Shown here: positions 1 through 9,012 of the stretch, one piece after another
How the letters are laid out: each line of letters opens with the position of its first letter
How positions within the stretch are numbered: position 1 is the stretch's first letter
Source: Lachnospiraceae bacterium UBA7182
GTDB taxonomy: Bacteria; Bacillota; Clostridia; Lachnospirales; Lachnospiraceae
NCBI GenBank assembly: GCA_002491115.1
Contig: DKVI01000082.1
Span: 1 to 34,697 of the forward strand
Direction: 5' to 3'
Length of the DNA stretch: 34,697 nt
Program-made: the position numbers and the translations under genes
The notes under the pieces: generated by a model
Databases searched by the model: none
What the model was told of the DNA's origin: nothing
The model's input: only the letters and a program-made list of their open reading frames with translations

Positions 1-9
1 TTTTGACAC

Positions 10-3000
10 CTACATCATATAATATTTATTGTTGTCAGAAGTCCATTTTTGAACTACATTCTTTTTACTGTCTAAAATCTCCATCTGCGCACCTGACAAA
101 GCTGCTTTAGCCGAATCTGTTATGGACACTTCTATTTTAGTCACATCCGCTTTCATTTCCACCTTCTGTGGATCAGTTGTGTCTTTTACAGCAAATGAAA
201 GGTCTGCTGATGTTACATAGCCTTCCGCAGGCGATGTCTGGGTAAGCGTATATGTCTTCCCTGCAGTAAGATCTTTTATAATATGCGTTTCCTCAGAAGA
301 TATCCAGCTGTCTTCTGTTTTCCCGTTTTCATCTTTTACTGCAAGAGACGCGCCTGATATTCCTTTGCCGGTACTCCGATCTGTAACTGTAATTTCTACA
401 ACCGTCTGTACAGAGGGATCCGGAGTGTCCGGTTTGTCAGGCTCATCTGGTTTATCCGGCTCGTCAGGCTCATCTGATTTTTCTTTTTCATTTTTTATAA
501 CAACTTTCTGGATTTCTTTCGTATCATCCACATTGAACGGCTGGTCAGACGCTATTTGATAGCCTTCCGGAGCTGCAGCTTCATGTAGCGTATAGCTGCC
601 AATCGGAAGCTTCTCAATGTAAAAGGCGGTACTTTCCGACGTCCAGCTTGCTTTTACATCATTGCTCTGATCCAGTATTTCCAGCTTTGCGCCCGGCAGC
701 GCGTTCCCATCCGCATCCGTCTTGGAAATCTCCAGTTTTGTTACCTCATTTTTCATTTCTATAACCTGCGCTTCGGTTGTATCTTTGACCGTAAACGAAA
801 CGTCTCCCGCCGTCACATAGCCGGGCGCCGGCGACAACTCTACCAGTACATAATCTTTTCCTGCCACAAGCTTGTCAGTCTTATATGGACTGTCACCTGA
901 AACCCACTGATCTACCACATTTCCATCCGCATCCTTAATAGCCATAGAAGCGCCGGGAAGCATCTCTTCGGTTCCCTGAACCACCACAGAAACCGTAAAT
1001 TCCATCGGTTTATTTGTGAAAGTAAACTCATATGGTATGTTTTCACTTTCATCCGACGCGTCCGCGTATGTAAATGTAAAATCTTTTGTTTCATCGTTAG
1101 ATATGTATCCCGGAGCAGGCGTAATTTCTTTTATATAATAACTATAATCAACCGGAATATTAGCTTCAAAAGTCAGTTTTCCATCTTCGTCTGTTTCTTT
1201 TTCCTCAATTTTGCTGTCTTTTTCAAGAATCACAGTTCCGTCACCGACTTTGATGTCGTCTTTGGAATATAAGGCGAAAACCGCGCCTTTAATGTATTTG
1301 TCTGTTCCTTCCTCTTTCTTAATGACCGTTACTTCTGCTTTTCGGAGCGCATTTTCAAAGGCAATTTCTTCTTTTACCACAGGTACATCCTGTCCCTGGG
1401 ATTCAAATGTGACAGTCTGCTCTGTCTTGTCTATCACATATCCTTCTGGAGCTTTTGACTCTGTTATTTTATATGTTCCAAGCGGAAGCCCGGAAACGAC
1501 GATCTCTCCCTTGGCATCGGTTGTATATTCCCCTACTTTTTCGCCTGATCCGTACTTTACGGTCCGATTCCCATTTTCGTCTTCCTGATTGTCTGCCGTA
1601 TAAATATCCTCTGCCGCATGCACCTCATAAACTGCGCCTGCCAGAAGCTTGGTTCTATCATAGATGAACTGATTGTCAGAAAATTCTTTCAAAGTTTCCC
1701 CTGTTTTTTTAATCAGGAGTTCCCCCATAATAGGGGTATCAAGAAATTCTACCTTAATATATTTTCCTCCACCTGGTTCTACTTCACAAGGCATACCTGA
1801 TGTTATAGATATGTCCTTGAAATCAGGATTCACACTATAGCCTTCCGGCGCTTCATGCTCCTCAATCTGGTATTCACCAATCGGCAGTCCTTGAGTAAGC
1901 CTCAAAAGACCACCAGATATCCCAAATTCGGACCGTCCATTCTGCGAAACATATTCTCCAGTATTTTTGTTTAAAATTTTAAATTTGGCCCCGTCAAGAT
2001 TCACTATTTTTTGCGTCTCATTATCCATTTTATAAAGGTAAATTTTGACTCTCTCATCCGTGGCATCTGACAAAATTGTCCAGTTCTGCGGCGTATCAAG
2101 CGCGTTCTCCATAATCTGCACACTAAAATCTTCTACAGGAGTGTATCCGTCCAGCTCTGTCGTATCATGAACTGTATAAGTTCCATACGGGAGCGCCTTT
2201 GTTTCCAAAACGCCTTCTTCATTTAAAAACAGTTCTGTTTCCCCATTTGGTCCAATCACTGTTGGCTCTTCTTCTGATTCCGGATAAAAAGCAAAGCCTG
2301 TTTTCGGCATAACAGCCGTTTCACCCTGGCGGGTAATCCGTACGGGCTGTTTCATAACCGTTTTCTGAATCGTCCGGTCAACAGTCACTGTGCTCTGCGT
2401 ACTGTCTTCCACACTAAATTCGATCTCTTCCATACCATCCATCGGAATATACCCTTCGCTTGGCGTACGTTCCATCATATAATATTTCCCCGGATGCAGG
2501 CCTTCTATAGATGCATATCCTGCTTCGTCGGTTTCCAGCGTTCCCGCATAAGAACTACTCTCAGGCCCGTCGCCATCCTGGTAAACAGTAAGAGCCGCAT
2601 CTATGCCGTCTTCCGCCGCAAACAGGTCATAAACCGCGCCTTCCAATGTTGCATTACCCTGCGCCGTAAGTCCTGTCTCTGAATCTTCTATTCTAAGATT
2701 CAATGTTCCTGTTGTTTTTCCATCCTCTTCCAAAGATTCCTGTGATTCTGAGGTTTCTGAATGTTCTTCTTCTGTTTTTCCGGTGTCAGCGCCTGCTTTC
2801 GGCGTACCCTCTTCAACCTCAGGAACAACCATATCGCCCTCTTCTCCCGGCTCTGTAATACTTTCACCATCCTCCGATGGAACATCTGTACTATTTTCCG
2901 TTCCGGATTCCGCTTTTTTTAAAGGGCCTGCATCTTCTTCTGCCATGTCCACAAATGTCTTCGGAATACGGTCTATACTCTCTTCCTCCACAACCGTGAC

Positions 3001-3111
3001 TGCTTCCGAAGCACCATTTTCAGCCGCTGATACGACTGTAATATTCGCAAGCAAAACAGTTGCTGAAAGCATGCCTGCCAATATACGTTTAAATGTTTGC
3101 ATTCTTTTCAT
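10..3111 (-). CDS. Multi-repeat SpaA/Cna-B-type surface protein, C-terminus cut short
   Basis: A secreted, probably wall-associated adhesin or pilin-like protein of 1033 residues. Residues 1-30 form a signal peptide (basic start, hydrophobic core, VVSA-A cleavage area). An acidic, Ser/Thr/Glu-rich stretch runs to about residue 130. About nine beta-sandwich repeats of the SpaA/Cna-B kind follow, each with the G-x-Y-x-(L/I)-x-E...APEGY hallmark: roughly 135-245, 255-350, 355-460, 465-595, 597-700, 705-785, 786-870, 900-985, and a partial one from 986. A Pro/Asp/Glu/Lys linker lies at about 877-898. The start has a good RBS (GGGAAAGG) just upstream. The TAG stop at 10-12 falls in the middle of the last repeat (ends NNKYYMM), where sister repeats continue with a G-x-Y-T-L strand, so there is no LPxTG motif, membrane anchor or charged tail. 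This may be a nonsense mutation or frameshift, or a remnant whose other part lies left of the window. The family call is firm; ligand and role are unknown. Confidence 0.85.
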   Translation of the reverse strand: MKRMQTFKRILAGMLSATVLLANITVVSAAENGASEAVTVVEEESIDRIPKTFVDMAEEDAGPLKKAESGTENSTDVPSEDGESITEPGEEGDMVVPEVEEGTPKAGADTGKTEEEHSETSESQESLEEDGKTTGTLNLRIEDSETGLTAQGNATLEGAVYDLFAAEDGIDAALTVYQDGDGPESSSYAGTLETDEAGYASIEGLHPGKYYMMERTPSEGYIPMDGMEEIEFSVEDSTQSTVTVDRTIQKTVMKQPVRITRQGETAVMPKTGFAFYPESEEEPTVIGPNGETELFLNEEGVLETKALPYGTYTVHDTTELDGYTPVEDFSVQIMENALDTPQNWTILSDATDERVKIYLYKMDNETQKIVNLDGAKFKILNKNTGEYVSQNGRSEFGISGGLLRLTQGLPIGEYQIEEHEAPEGYSVNPDFKDISITSGMPCEVEPGGGKYIKVEFLDTPIMGELLIKKTGETLKEFSDNQFIYDRTKLLAGAVYEVHAAEDIYTADNQEDENGNRTVKYGSGEKVGEYTTDAKGEIVVSGLPLGTYKITESKAPEGYVIDKTEQTVTFESQGQDVPVVKEEIAFENALRKAEVTVIKKEEGTDKYIKGAVFALYSKDDIKVGDGTVILEKDSKIEEKETDEDGKLTFEANIPVDYSYYIKEITPAPGYISNDETKDFTFTYADASDESENIPYEFTFTNKPMEFTVSVVVQGTEEMLPGASMAIKDADGNVVDQWVSGDSPYKTDKLVAGKDYVLVELSPAPGYVTAGDVSFTVKDTTEAQVIEMKNEVTKLEISKTDADGNALPGAKLEILDQSNDVKASWTSESTAFYIEKLPIGSYTLHEAAAPEGYQIASDQPFNVDDTKEIQKVVIKNEKEKSDEPDEPDKPDEPDKPDTPDPSVQTVVEITVTDRSTGKGISGASLAVKDENGKTEDSWISSEETHIIKDLTAGKTYTLTQTSPAEGYVTSADLSFAVKDTTDPQKVEMKADVTKIEVSITDSAKAALSGAQMEILDSKKNVVQKWTSDNNKYYMM

Positions 3112-3538
3112 AACCTTTCCCTTTCTGATCCTCTTATTTTTTTATCATTTTGTCCACTGTCATATTTACTGTCCGGCAACATACAAAAACTCTGTATAAT
3201 GTAACCATTAAATATTTCGCACCTCCTTCTGATATAATTTTAAACTGATTTCCAATCATTTCCATTTCATGGTCAAAAGCCTCGACAGTTCTTATAAAAA
3301 CCTTGTTTTTGCGACAAAATGTATATTTTGATTCTTAAAATTACAAATTATTTTATAATGCCGGGCAACAGCATAATCCAATTTTCCAGTCAGCGTTCAG
3401 ATTTTTCTGGCTATTTATACCATTTTCCACTATTATATTCGTTTCAGCAAAAATATTCAAGTAAAGAATCACTGTATGAGCTTGAAACTGAAAGCTTCTC
3501 CATATATAATGAAAAAAACACCACATGGAGGGCACATC
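3112..3538. other. 427-base divergent intergenic region
   Basis: An AT-rich region between the minus-strand surface protein and the plus-strand DUF885 gene. It holds the possible leader ORF at 3134-3208. There are several TATAAT hexamers on the plus strand (3195-3200, 3233-3238, 3354-3359), but none has a convincing -35 at 16-18 bases, so I do not call a promoter. No repeat or hairpin terminator was seen. Confidence 0.5.
3134..3208 (-). CDS. Possible 24-residue leader ORF upstream of the surface protein
   Basis: An ATG at 3208-3206 opens a 24-codon frame ending in TAA at 3136-3134, just before the surface-protein gene and on the same strand. It is preceded by an unusually strong Shine-Dalgarno (AAGGAGGTG, 3220-3228), although the spacing of about 13 bases is longer than ideal. 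The predicted peptide (MVTLYRVFVCCRTV..., ending in two lysines) matches nothing I recognise. It could be a translated leader affecting the downstream gene, or the SD could be fortuitous. Confidence 0.25.
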   Translation of the reverse strand: MVTLYRVFVCCRTVNMTVDKMIKK

Positions 3539-5341
3539 ATGCATCATTTCAGACCGGCGCTTATACTGGCGGTCGCTCTGCTTGCCTCCGGCTGCGCCCG
3601 GACGTCTCCTTCTGCGGAATCTCTGCCCGCAGAGCAACGCGCAGAGGAACATGCGCAGCCGGAACTGACAGACCAGGAACAGTTTACACAGTTGATTGAC
3701 GATATTTTTTTAGAGACGGTCACCGAATCAGGACTGACGCTGCATACGCTGATTTCCGATCCGGAAGCTTATGGAATCACGGATTTTCCGGCTACGCTTG
3801 GAGATTACAGTATAGAGGGCATCAAAAGCAGTTATTCGGAGGGGGATGCGCTGTATGCGGAACTGAAAGAAATCGACCGGGACACCCTTCTTAGCGCCCA
3901 GCAGCTTGACTATGATATCCTGACCGCCTATCTGGAAGCCCAGCAGGGCGGAGAGGATTTTTATCTGTATGAATATCCTTTCTCTTCCATAGGCGGGCTG
4001 CAGATGGAACTTCCCATTGTGCTGGCAGAATACAGTTTCCGCAATAAAGAAGACGTGGACAATTATCTGAGTCTGCTGTCCGATATTGACGAATGCTACA
4101 CACAGCTTCTTGCTTATATACAGGCACAGGAAGAGGCCGGCATCTATCTGTCTGACCGGACCATCGACGGCATCGTCGATTCCTGCAAAATCTATCTGGA
4201 TGCGCCGGAAGAAGGAATGCTGCACGATACGTTCCTGTCCCGGTTAGACGGTCTTTCTGATCTTACAGAAGAAGAACGGGCCGCATGGACAGAGCAAAAT
4301 GATACGCTTCTTAAAGAAGATTTTACAGACGCCTATACGCTTCTTACGGAAGGGCTTACGGCCATGAAGGGGCATATGGAGCTTCCCGTGGGACTTAGCA
4401 GCCTTCCCGACGGGAAAAAATATTATGAGTATTTGTTAAAGACGACCACCTTTACCTCTTACGACAGCCCCAGGCGTGTGCAAAACGCCATCGAACAGAG
4501 AATGCAGTCGGAGATGGAAGAGGCTTACAAACTTCTGTCGCAAAATCCGGAGTTATACACGCAGATGATGGATTACAGTTTTACCATCACAGACCCCGCC
4601 GAAGCGTTGGAAGACCTGCAGGAAAAGATCAAAAAAGATTTTCCGGAAGTTCCCCGATATCCCTACGAGATACGAACCATTCCGGAATCGTTGGAAGATT
4701 TTTCCAACCCGGCTTTTTACCTGACGCCTCCTGTCGACAGTCAGGACGAAAATTATATTTACATTAACCAGGCATCCGTGGGACAGCAGATGGATCTTTA
4801 TCCGGTCATGGCCCATGAAGGATATCCGGGACATCTGTATCAGTGCAATTATTTCAACGCAGTCAATGACAGCAAACTGCGTTCCCTTTTAAGCTTCTCC
4901 TGTTATGTGGAAGGCTGGGCCACTTATGTGGAGTATCTGTCTTACCAGTGGGATGACCGGCTCTCTGACACGCTGGCCCGGGTCCTCTCTGCCAACGGAA
5001 CCACATCCCTTGCCCTCTATGCACTGATGGACTACGAGGTCAACTACGAAGGTATGACCATAGATGAGCTGGGACGGTTTTTACAGGAATCCTTCGGAAT
5101 CACAGATAAAACGACCGTCGAACGGTTCTACCAGACAGTCTGCGAAGACCCTGCCAACTATATGAAATATTATGTAGGATATCTGGAGATCATGGATATG
5201 AAAGAAGACGCCCGGGACGCGTTAAAGGATAATTTCAGCCTGAAAGAATTTCATACATTTCTGCTGGACTTCGGTCCGGCGCCCTTTTCCATCATCCGCG
5301 ACCATCTGAAAATATGGATAGATGAACAAAGGCTGCCCTGA
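3539..5341 (+). CDS. DUF885 family lipoprotein, putative metallopeptidase
   Basis: A predicted membrane-anchored lipoprotein of 600 residues. An in-frame start lies further upstream at 3476, but ATG 3539 is chosen because GGAGGG (3527-3532) sits 6 bases before it and the protein then begins with a normal lipoprotein signal (MHHFRPALILAVALLASGC, lipobox cysteine at residue 19). The rest matches the DUF885 family. It has an HEGYPGH segment at residues 426-432 and an EGWATY segment with Glu458, the arrangement of an HExxxxH-type zinc site with a downstream glutamate ligand. Peptidase activity is inferred from this motif; the substrate is unknown. The gene is transcribed alone and converges on a FliB-like gene, sharing a hairpin at its stop codon. 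Family membership is secure. Confidence 0.85.
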   Translation: MHHFRPALILAVALLASGCARTSPSAESLPAEQRAEEHAQPELTDQEQFTQLIDDIFLETVTESGLTLHTLISDPEAYGITDFPATLGDYSIEGIKSSYSEGDALYAELKEIDRDTLLSAQQLDYDILTAYLEAQQGGEDFYLYEYPFSSIGGLQMELPIVLAEYSFRNKEDVDNYLSLLSDIDECYTQLLAYIQAQEEAGIYLSDRTIDGIVDSCKIYLDAPEEGMLHDTFLSRLDGLSDLTEEERAAWTEQNDTLLKEDFTDAYTLLTEGLTAMKGHMELPVGLSSLPDGKKYYEYLLKTTTFTSYDSPRRVQNAIEQRMQSEMEEAYKLLSQNPELYTQMMDYSFTITDPAEALEDLQEKIKKDFPEVPRYPYEIRTIPESLEDFSNPAFYLTPPVDSQDENYIYINQASVGQQMDLYPVMAHEGYPGHLYQCNYFNAVNDSKLRSLLSFSCYVEGWATYVEYLSYQWDDRLSDTLARVLSANGTTSLALYALMDYEVNYEGMTIDELGRFLQESFGITDKTTVERFYQTVCEDPANYMKYYVGYLEIMDMKEDARDALKDNFSLKEFHTFLLDFGPAPFSIIRDHLKIWIDEQRLP

Positions 5342-5350
5342 TGGCAGCCT
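5330..5350. terminator. Bidirectional hairpin between convergent genes
   Basis: A perfect 8-base stem AGGCTGCC/GGCAGCCT with a 5-base loop spans the stop of the DUF885 gene and lies just past the stop of the FliB-like gene on the other strand. The U-tract is poor on both sides, so termination strength is uncertain. Confidence 0.5.
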
Positions 5351-5353
5351 CTG

Positions 5354-6508
5354 TCACGCCCCCAGCACCCCTGTCAGCAGCTTCTCCAGGCAGAACAGAT
5401 CTTCTTCTGCCATCATGCATTCCATGGTCTCCAGGTTCACATCCATATGTTCTGTTTCCCTTGCGTACAGATGGGATATTTCGATCTGATCCTCAAAGGT
5501 AAACACTTTCCCTTTTTCCAGCCAGACTGCCAGGTCCAGTTCGCGGATCAGCATCGTATGGACGACAGCCAGTTTCACTTTGTCAAACAGGTCTTCGTCA
5601 TATACGGCCTGACATACATAAATAAAAAGATAGTACATTAACAGTTGTTCATATTCATAGTCTTTTTCTTTATGGTACTCCAGGAACTCCCTGCGTGCTT
5701 CTTTATATTCCTCCGGCGTCAGTTCCTCATAAAGTTTTTTCTCCCGGCTCTTTAAAAGCCGGGGCCAGTTATGATCCAGGGCTTCCAGACGATACAGTGT
5801 CTTCCACATTGCCCGCATCTGCCCGCGCCTGTCTCCCGCTTTCTCTTTAAAAGCCGAGAATTTCTTCTCCGCGGTTTTAAGGAATGCCGCGCCCGCATAC
5901 CGTTTTAACAGCTCATCCACACCGTGGAGCTGTTTTTTTAAGATGCGGTTCTGCAGATCGTGGGAAACCGCCAGAATCAACGCCATACGAAATTCGACGG
6001 AACGCTCCCTGTCCTGAACGACCCTGTATAAAAACTTACGAACATTCTCCAGTCTGTCAAACAGGAAAAAGTCGAATTTTTCATATTCTTCTTCCGGCGT
6101 CTCCCGGCATTCGTCCAAAAATGTGATTTTCTTATCACTGCCGAGAATCAGCTTTGCCGCCCCGGGACATGACAGGGACAATGAGATTTCCCTTAAATTC
6201 TCATATTCCTCATAGTGCCTGGGGTATCTGGTGCAGGTTTTGCAAAGCATCTGCGGACCTGCCTCCTTATAAATGTCACACAGATTATCTTCATTCAGAA
6301 AAACGCAACGGCCGTTGTACTGCTCAAAAGACTGCCGTTCCCAATCTATGGAATTTTTAAGCCGATTGCCGAAAAACCCCGGACATTTCCTGTATTTTTT
6401 AAGAGATACCGGATCAATGGAAATCTCCCATCCTTTGCAGCAGGTATCGCTGCACTCTGACGCTTCACATTGAAAATCATAAAAATACTCCGGATATCTA
6501 TACTGCAT
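5354..6508 (-). CDS. FliB-like flagellin lysine-N-methylase family protein
   Basis: A 384-residue protein with the cysteine pattern of the FliB/YkgJ-type (CxxCxxCC-related) Fe-S protein group: Cys14, Cys19, Cys23-Cys24 near the N-terminus, then GRCVFL...LCDIY...MLCKTCTRYPR. FliB in Salmonella methylates flagellin lysines; many Clostridia carry homologues annotated this way by similarity. No flagellar gene is in this window, so the true substrate may be something else. It is the last gene of a minus-strand run, 15 bases after methionine aminopeptidase, and is probably cotranscribed with it. The C-terminal half (about 150-384) is helical with no motif I can name. The family is likely; the function is not shown by the sequence. 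Confidence 0.75.
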   Translation of the reverse strand: MQYRYPEYFYDFQCEASECSDTCCKGWEISIDPVSLKKYRKCPGFFGNRLKNSIDWERQSFEQYNGRCVFLNEDNLCDIYKEAGPQMLCKTCTRYPRHYEEYENLREISLSLSCPGAAKLILGSDKKITFLDECRETPEEEYEKFDFFLFDRLENVRKFLYRVVQDRERSVEFRMALILAVSHDLQNRILKKQLHGVDELLKRYAGAAFLKTAEKKFSAFKEKAGDRRGQMRAMWKTLYRLEALDHNWPRLLKSREKKLYEELTPEEYKEARREFLEYHKEKDYEYEQLLMYYLFIYVCQAVYDEDLFDKVKLAVVHTMLIRELDLAVWLEKGKVFTFEDQIEISHLYARETEHMDVNLETMECMMAEEDLFCLEKLLTGVLGA

Positions 6509-6523
6509 AATTGTGTCCTCCTT

Positions 6524-7306
6524 TTAGTATGACAGCACCTCATATCCCTCCTGGGTCACGGCTACGGTCACTTCCCACTGAGCAGAGGGCATACCGTCTT
6601 CCGTATAGACGGTCCATCCGTTGGAATCATCCACATAAAAGTCCGGGCTTCCCATATTGATCATCGGTTCGATGGTAAATACCATTCCCGGCACCATCAG
6701 CTCTCCACTGCCTTTTTCAGCCACATAGCTTACCCAGGGATCCTCATGAAATGCAAGGCCCACACCGTGTCCTCCGATGTCTTCCACCACGGAATATCCC
6801 CGGCTTTGGACATACATATGGATCGCGTGCCCCATATCCCCGATGGGTTTCCAGGGTTTAACTTCCATCAGCCCCACCAGAACCGCCTCTCTGGCCGCCT
6901 TCACCAGCCGTTTTTTATCCTGGCTTACCGAACCGATACAGAACATACGGGAGGCGTCGGAATAATACCCCTTGTATATGGTGGACACATCCACATTTAT
7001 AATATCCCCTTCTTTCAGGATTGTCTTCTCACTTGGTATCCCGTGGCAGACCACCTGATTTAAAGAAGTACATACGCTTTTGGGGAATCCTTCAAAATGA
7101 AGAGGAGCCGGAACGGCTCCCATACCTGTGGTCGTATCATAAACCCACCGGTCGATCTGTTCCGTGGAAATACCGGCACAGATATGCTGCTCTACATAAT
7201 CCAGCACTGCCGTATTGATTTTCCCGCTTGCGCGTATTCCTTCGATCTGGCTTTGGCTCTTGACCAGAACGCCGCCGGTCTTTATCGTTCTCTTTCTTCT
7301 TCGCAT
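6524..7306 (-). CDS. map: Type I methionine aminopeptidase
   Basis: Removes the initiator methionine from nascent proteins in the cytosol. The 260-residue protein carries the full dinuclear metal site: Asp106, Asp117, His180, Glu213 and Glu245, plus His88 in the CHGIP motif that contacts substrate. Its length is normal for the type I family with a short basic N-terminal extension (MRRRKRTIKTGG). The ATG start has AAGGAGA about 11 bases upstream. It lies 33 bases after the GNAT gene, apparently in one transcript. Clostridia usually also have a map in the ribosomal protein locus, so this may be a second copy; that cannot be judged from this window. Confidence 0.95.
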   Translation of the reverse strand: MRRRKRTIKTGGVLVKSQSQIEGIRASGKINTAVLDYVEQHICAGISTEQIDRWVYDTTTGMGAVPAPLHFEGFPKSVCTSLNQVVCHGIPSEKTILKEGDIINVDVSTIYKGYYSDASRMFCIGSVSQDKKRLVKAAREAVLVGLMEVKPWKPIGDMGHAIHMYVQSRGYSVVEDIGGHGVGLAFHEDPWVSYVAEKGSGELMVPGMVFTIEPMINMGSPDFYVDDSNGWTVYTEDGMPSAQWEVTVAVTQEGYEVLSY

Positions 7307-7339
7307 TTTAAAAAAGTCTCCTTATAAATGCTCTTCCCT

Positions 7340-7885
7340 TTATTTTATCACAGTTTCCTGCAAAAGACTCACTTTTCCGGCAAAAAAAGCGCCGATAGCA
7401 TTCTCATACAGGGCATGGTATTCTTCATAAGAAAGAGCGGCGCCCGCGGTCAGCACCTCCATGGCCACTCCGAACACCACCACATGGATGCCCGTTTCCT
7501 GCATACCGTTTTTCAGGTAAAACTTTTTCCTGCGGATTCGTTCCGGATGTTCCAAAGGCGTTTCAGAGGGAAGCTCGATCTCAAGAATCAGCCGTTTCTT
7601 CCCATATCGTTTTTTTAAAAGTTCAAGGCCCACAGAGCCGCACCCACATCCCCTGCATGAACCGGATACGGCAAAATAATCCAGGAGTACCAGATCCCCA
7701 TACAGGACAGTGACCGCCATCCCTGCCAGTTTTTTACCTTCTTTTAAAGCCAGCAGCTCCATCACTCCCTGCCTGGCTTTTATCTTCATCACCCCGAAAG
7801 GCTTTCGTTCCGCTTTGGGAAAAGAGGACAGATAGAGCCGTTTTATTTTGCGAAGATCTCCGCCGTCCGCTTTTTTTAGTTCCAT
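7340..7885 (-). CDS. GNAT family N-acetyltransferase
   Basis: A 181-residue protein with the GNAT fold signature. The N-terminus is typical (MELKKADGGDLRKIKRLYLSSFP), a beta-strand segment LVLLDYFAV leads into a CRGCGCGS acetyl-CoA pyrophosphate loop (R-x-x-G-x-G type), and there is a C-terminal FYLKNGMQETG segment. It would transfer acetyl from acetyl-CoA to an amine, but the acceptor cannot be predicted. Three bases separate its ATG from the stop of the DUF362 gene, and its RBS (GGGAGA) lies inside the end of that gene, so translation is probably coupled. Confidence 0.8.
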   Translation of the reverse strand: MELKKADGGDLRKIKRLYLSSFPKAERKPFGVMKIKARQGVMELLALKEGKKLAGMAVTVLYGDLVLLDYFAVSGSCRGCGCGSVGLELLKKRYGKKRLILEIELPSETPLEHPERIRRKKFYLKNGMQETGIHVVVFGVAMEVLTAGAALSYEEYHALYENAIGAFFAGKVSLLQETVIK

Positions 7886-7888
7886 GTT

Positions 7889-8998
7889 CTATCTCCCGGC
7901 ATTTAATACATACTCCTTCAAAAATCCGTATATTTCCTGTTCTGTAGGCGGACAACCCTTTAAGGTGTGGGTAAACTCTTTCGTACAATTTCCGATCCCA
8001 AGGCTGCCTGTCTTTCCTTTATACCCCTGACCGATACAGATCTTTTCCGAAAAGCCTTTTAAAAGTCCCTCTTTTTCCAGCATGTCCAGCGCCGGGATCA
8101 AATATCCGTAACAGGCGCTGCAGGATTCCACATCTTCGGCATACTCCGCAAGCTCTATGGAACGCCTTGTATCTTTCAAAGAAATATTGTCTTTATAAAG
8201 CGAAGGATTCAGTTCCCGAATACAGGCCCGGGCAAGGTCGGCGTTTCCCGTACCCAGCTTTTCGGCTATACCGATATAAGGTACTTCTTCTGTTTTATAA
8301 TCCAGCAGGCGGCACACATACGTGTCTAAAAGTACAGGGTCTGCCGCCGCGAAAATCTGATCCGTCGTCACCGGATTCCCGCCGTCTTCAAAGCTTAAAT
8401 CTCCGCATATATGGTCTGTCAGAATAAAATCCTGACGGATTCCTCTGGCCAGATGCCCGATCGGTCGATGCAGGCCCATCGTGTGGAACCTGCGCTTCTC
8501 TTTATTGGGCAGAAGCCCTTTCATATTTTTCAGCGCGCAGGTGATCCGGGTCTGGCAGTGCCCTTTCAGGACCGGCACATTGACCATAAAGTCCACGCCC
8601 AACGCGCATTTGCAGATATGAAGCGTAAGCCCGCCGCAGTCTACTGCCACTGCCGGCTCTTTCTGGGCATCAATCAGCTCCACACCGTACTCTTTTGCCA
8701 ACCTGTCATAACCGCACACCTGAAACGCTTCTTTCGTCCGGGCGCCCACCCAGGAACCTTCCATTATGACCAGATCATAAAAACCGTGTTCCTTAAGATA
8801 GCAAATCAGACCTTCTATCACCTCCGGATGCGTCGTCGCGCCCTCCGAAGCCACAGACGGAGACACCAGATTCGGCTTAATGCCGATCCGCTTTTTCCTG
8901 TCTCCGATCATAGAAGCCAGGTCCGCCTCTTTGAGGAGGACCTGTGTCATTTCTTTATAATTTTTTCCGTTGATAATCAAAATCTCATTTTTTTGCAT
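7889..8998 (-). CDS. DUF362 domain-containing protein
   Basis: A 369-residue protein of the DUF362 family. Hallmarks are the IKPNLVSP segment near residue 45, VNVPVLKGHCQTRITCALKNMKG in the middle, and GGNPVTTDQIFAAADPVLLDTYVCRLL. Several cysteines (CSACYGY near 290, then ICIGQGYKG and IGNCTKEF) resemble metal or Fe-S ligands, but the classic C-terminal 2[4Fe-4S] ferredoxin pattern is not present. It is 14 bases downstream of fprA and 3 bases upstream of the GNAT gene. DUF362 proteins have no settled biochemical role; the neighbour suggests a redox context, but that is only inference. Confidence 0.8.
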   Translation of the reverse strand: MQKNEILIINGKNYKEMTQVLLKEADLASMIGDRKKRIGIKPNLVSPSVASEGATTHPEVIEGLICYLKEHGFYDLVIMEGSWVGARTKEAFQVCGYDRLAKEYGVELIDAQKEPAVAVDCGGLTLHICKCALGVDFMVNVPVLKGHCQTRITCALKNMKGLLPNKEKRRFHTMGLHRPIGHLARGIRQDFILTDHICGDLSFEDGGNPVTTDQIFAAADPVLLDTYVCRLLDYKTEEVPYIGIAEKLGTGNADLARACIRELNPSLYKDNISLKDTRRSIELAEYAEDVESCSACYGYLIPALDMLEKEGLLKGFSEKICIGQGYKGKTGSLGIGNCTKEFTHTLKGCPPTEQEIYGFLKEYVLNAGR

Positions 8999-9012
8999 GA
9001 TACTTCCGCTGG

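Noticed and set aside
415..480. Short tandem repeat in DNA
   Set aside because: It encodes the Pro/Asp/Glu/Lys linker between surface-protein repeats; explained by the protein.
2290..2320. MPKTG segment resembling a sortase motif in the surface protein
   Set aside because: It lies near residue 270, with hundreds of residues following, and has no membrane segment and basic tail right after it.
3195..3359. Several TATAAT hexamers as promoters for the DUF885 gene
   Set aside because: None has a plausible -35 at 16-18 bases; the region is simply AT-rich.
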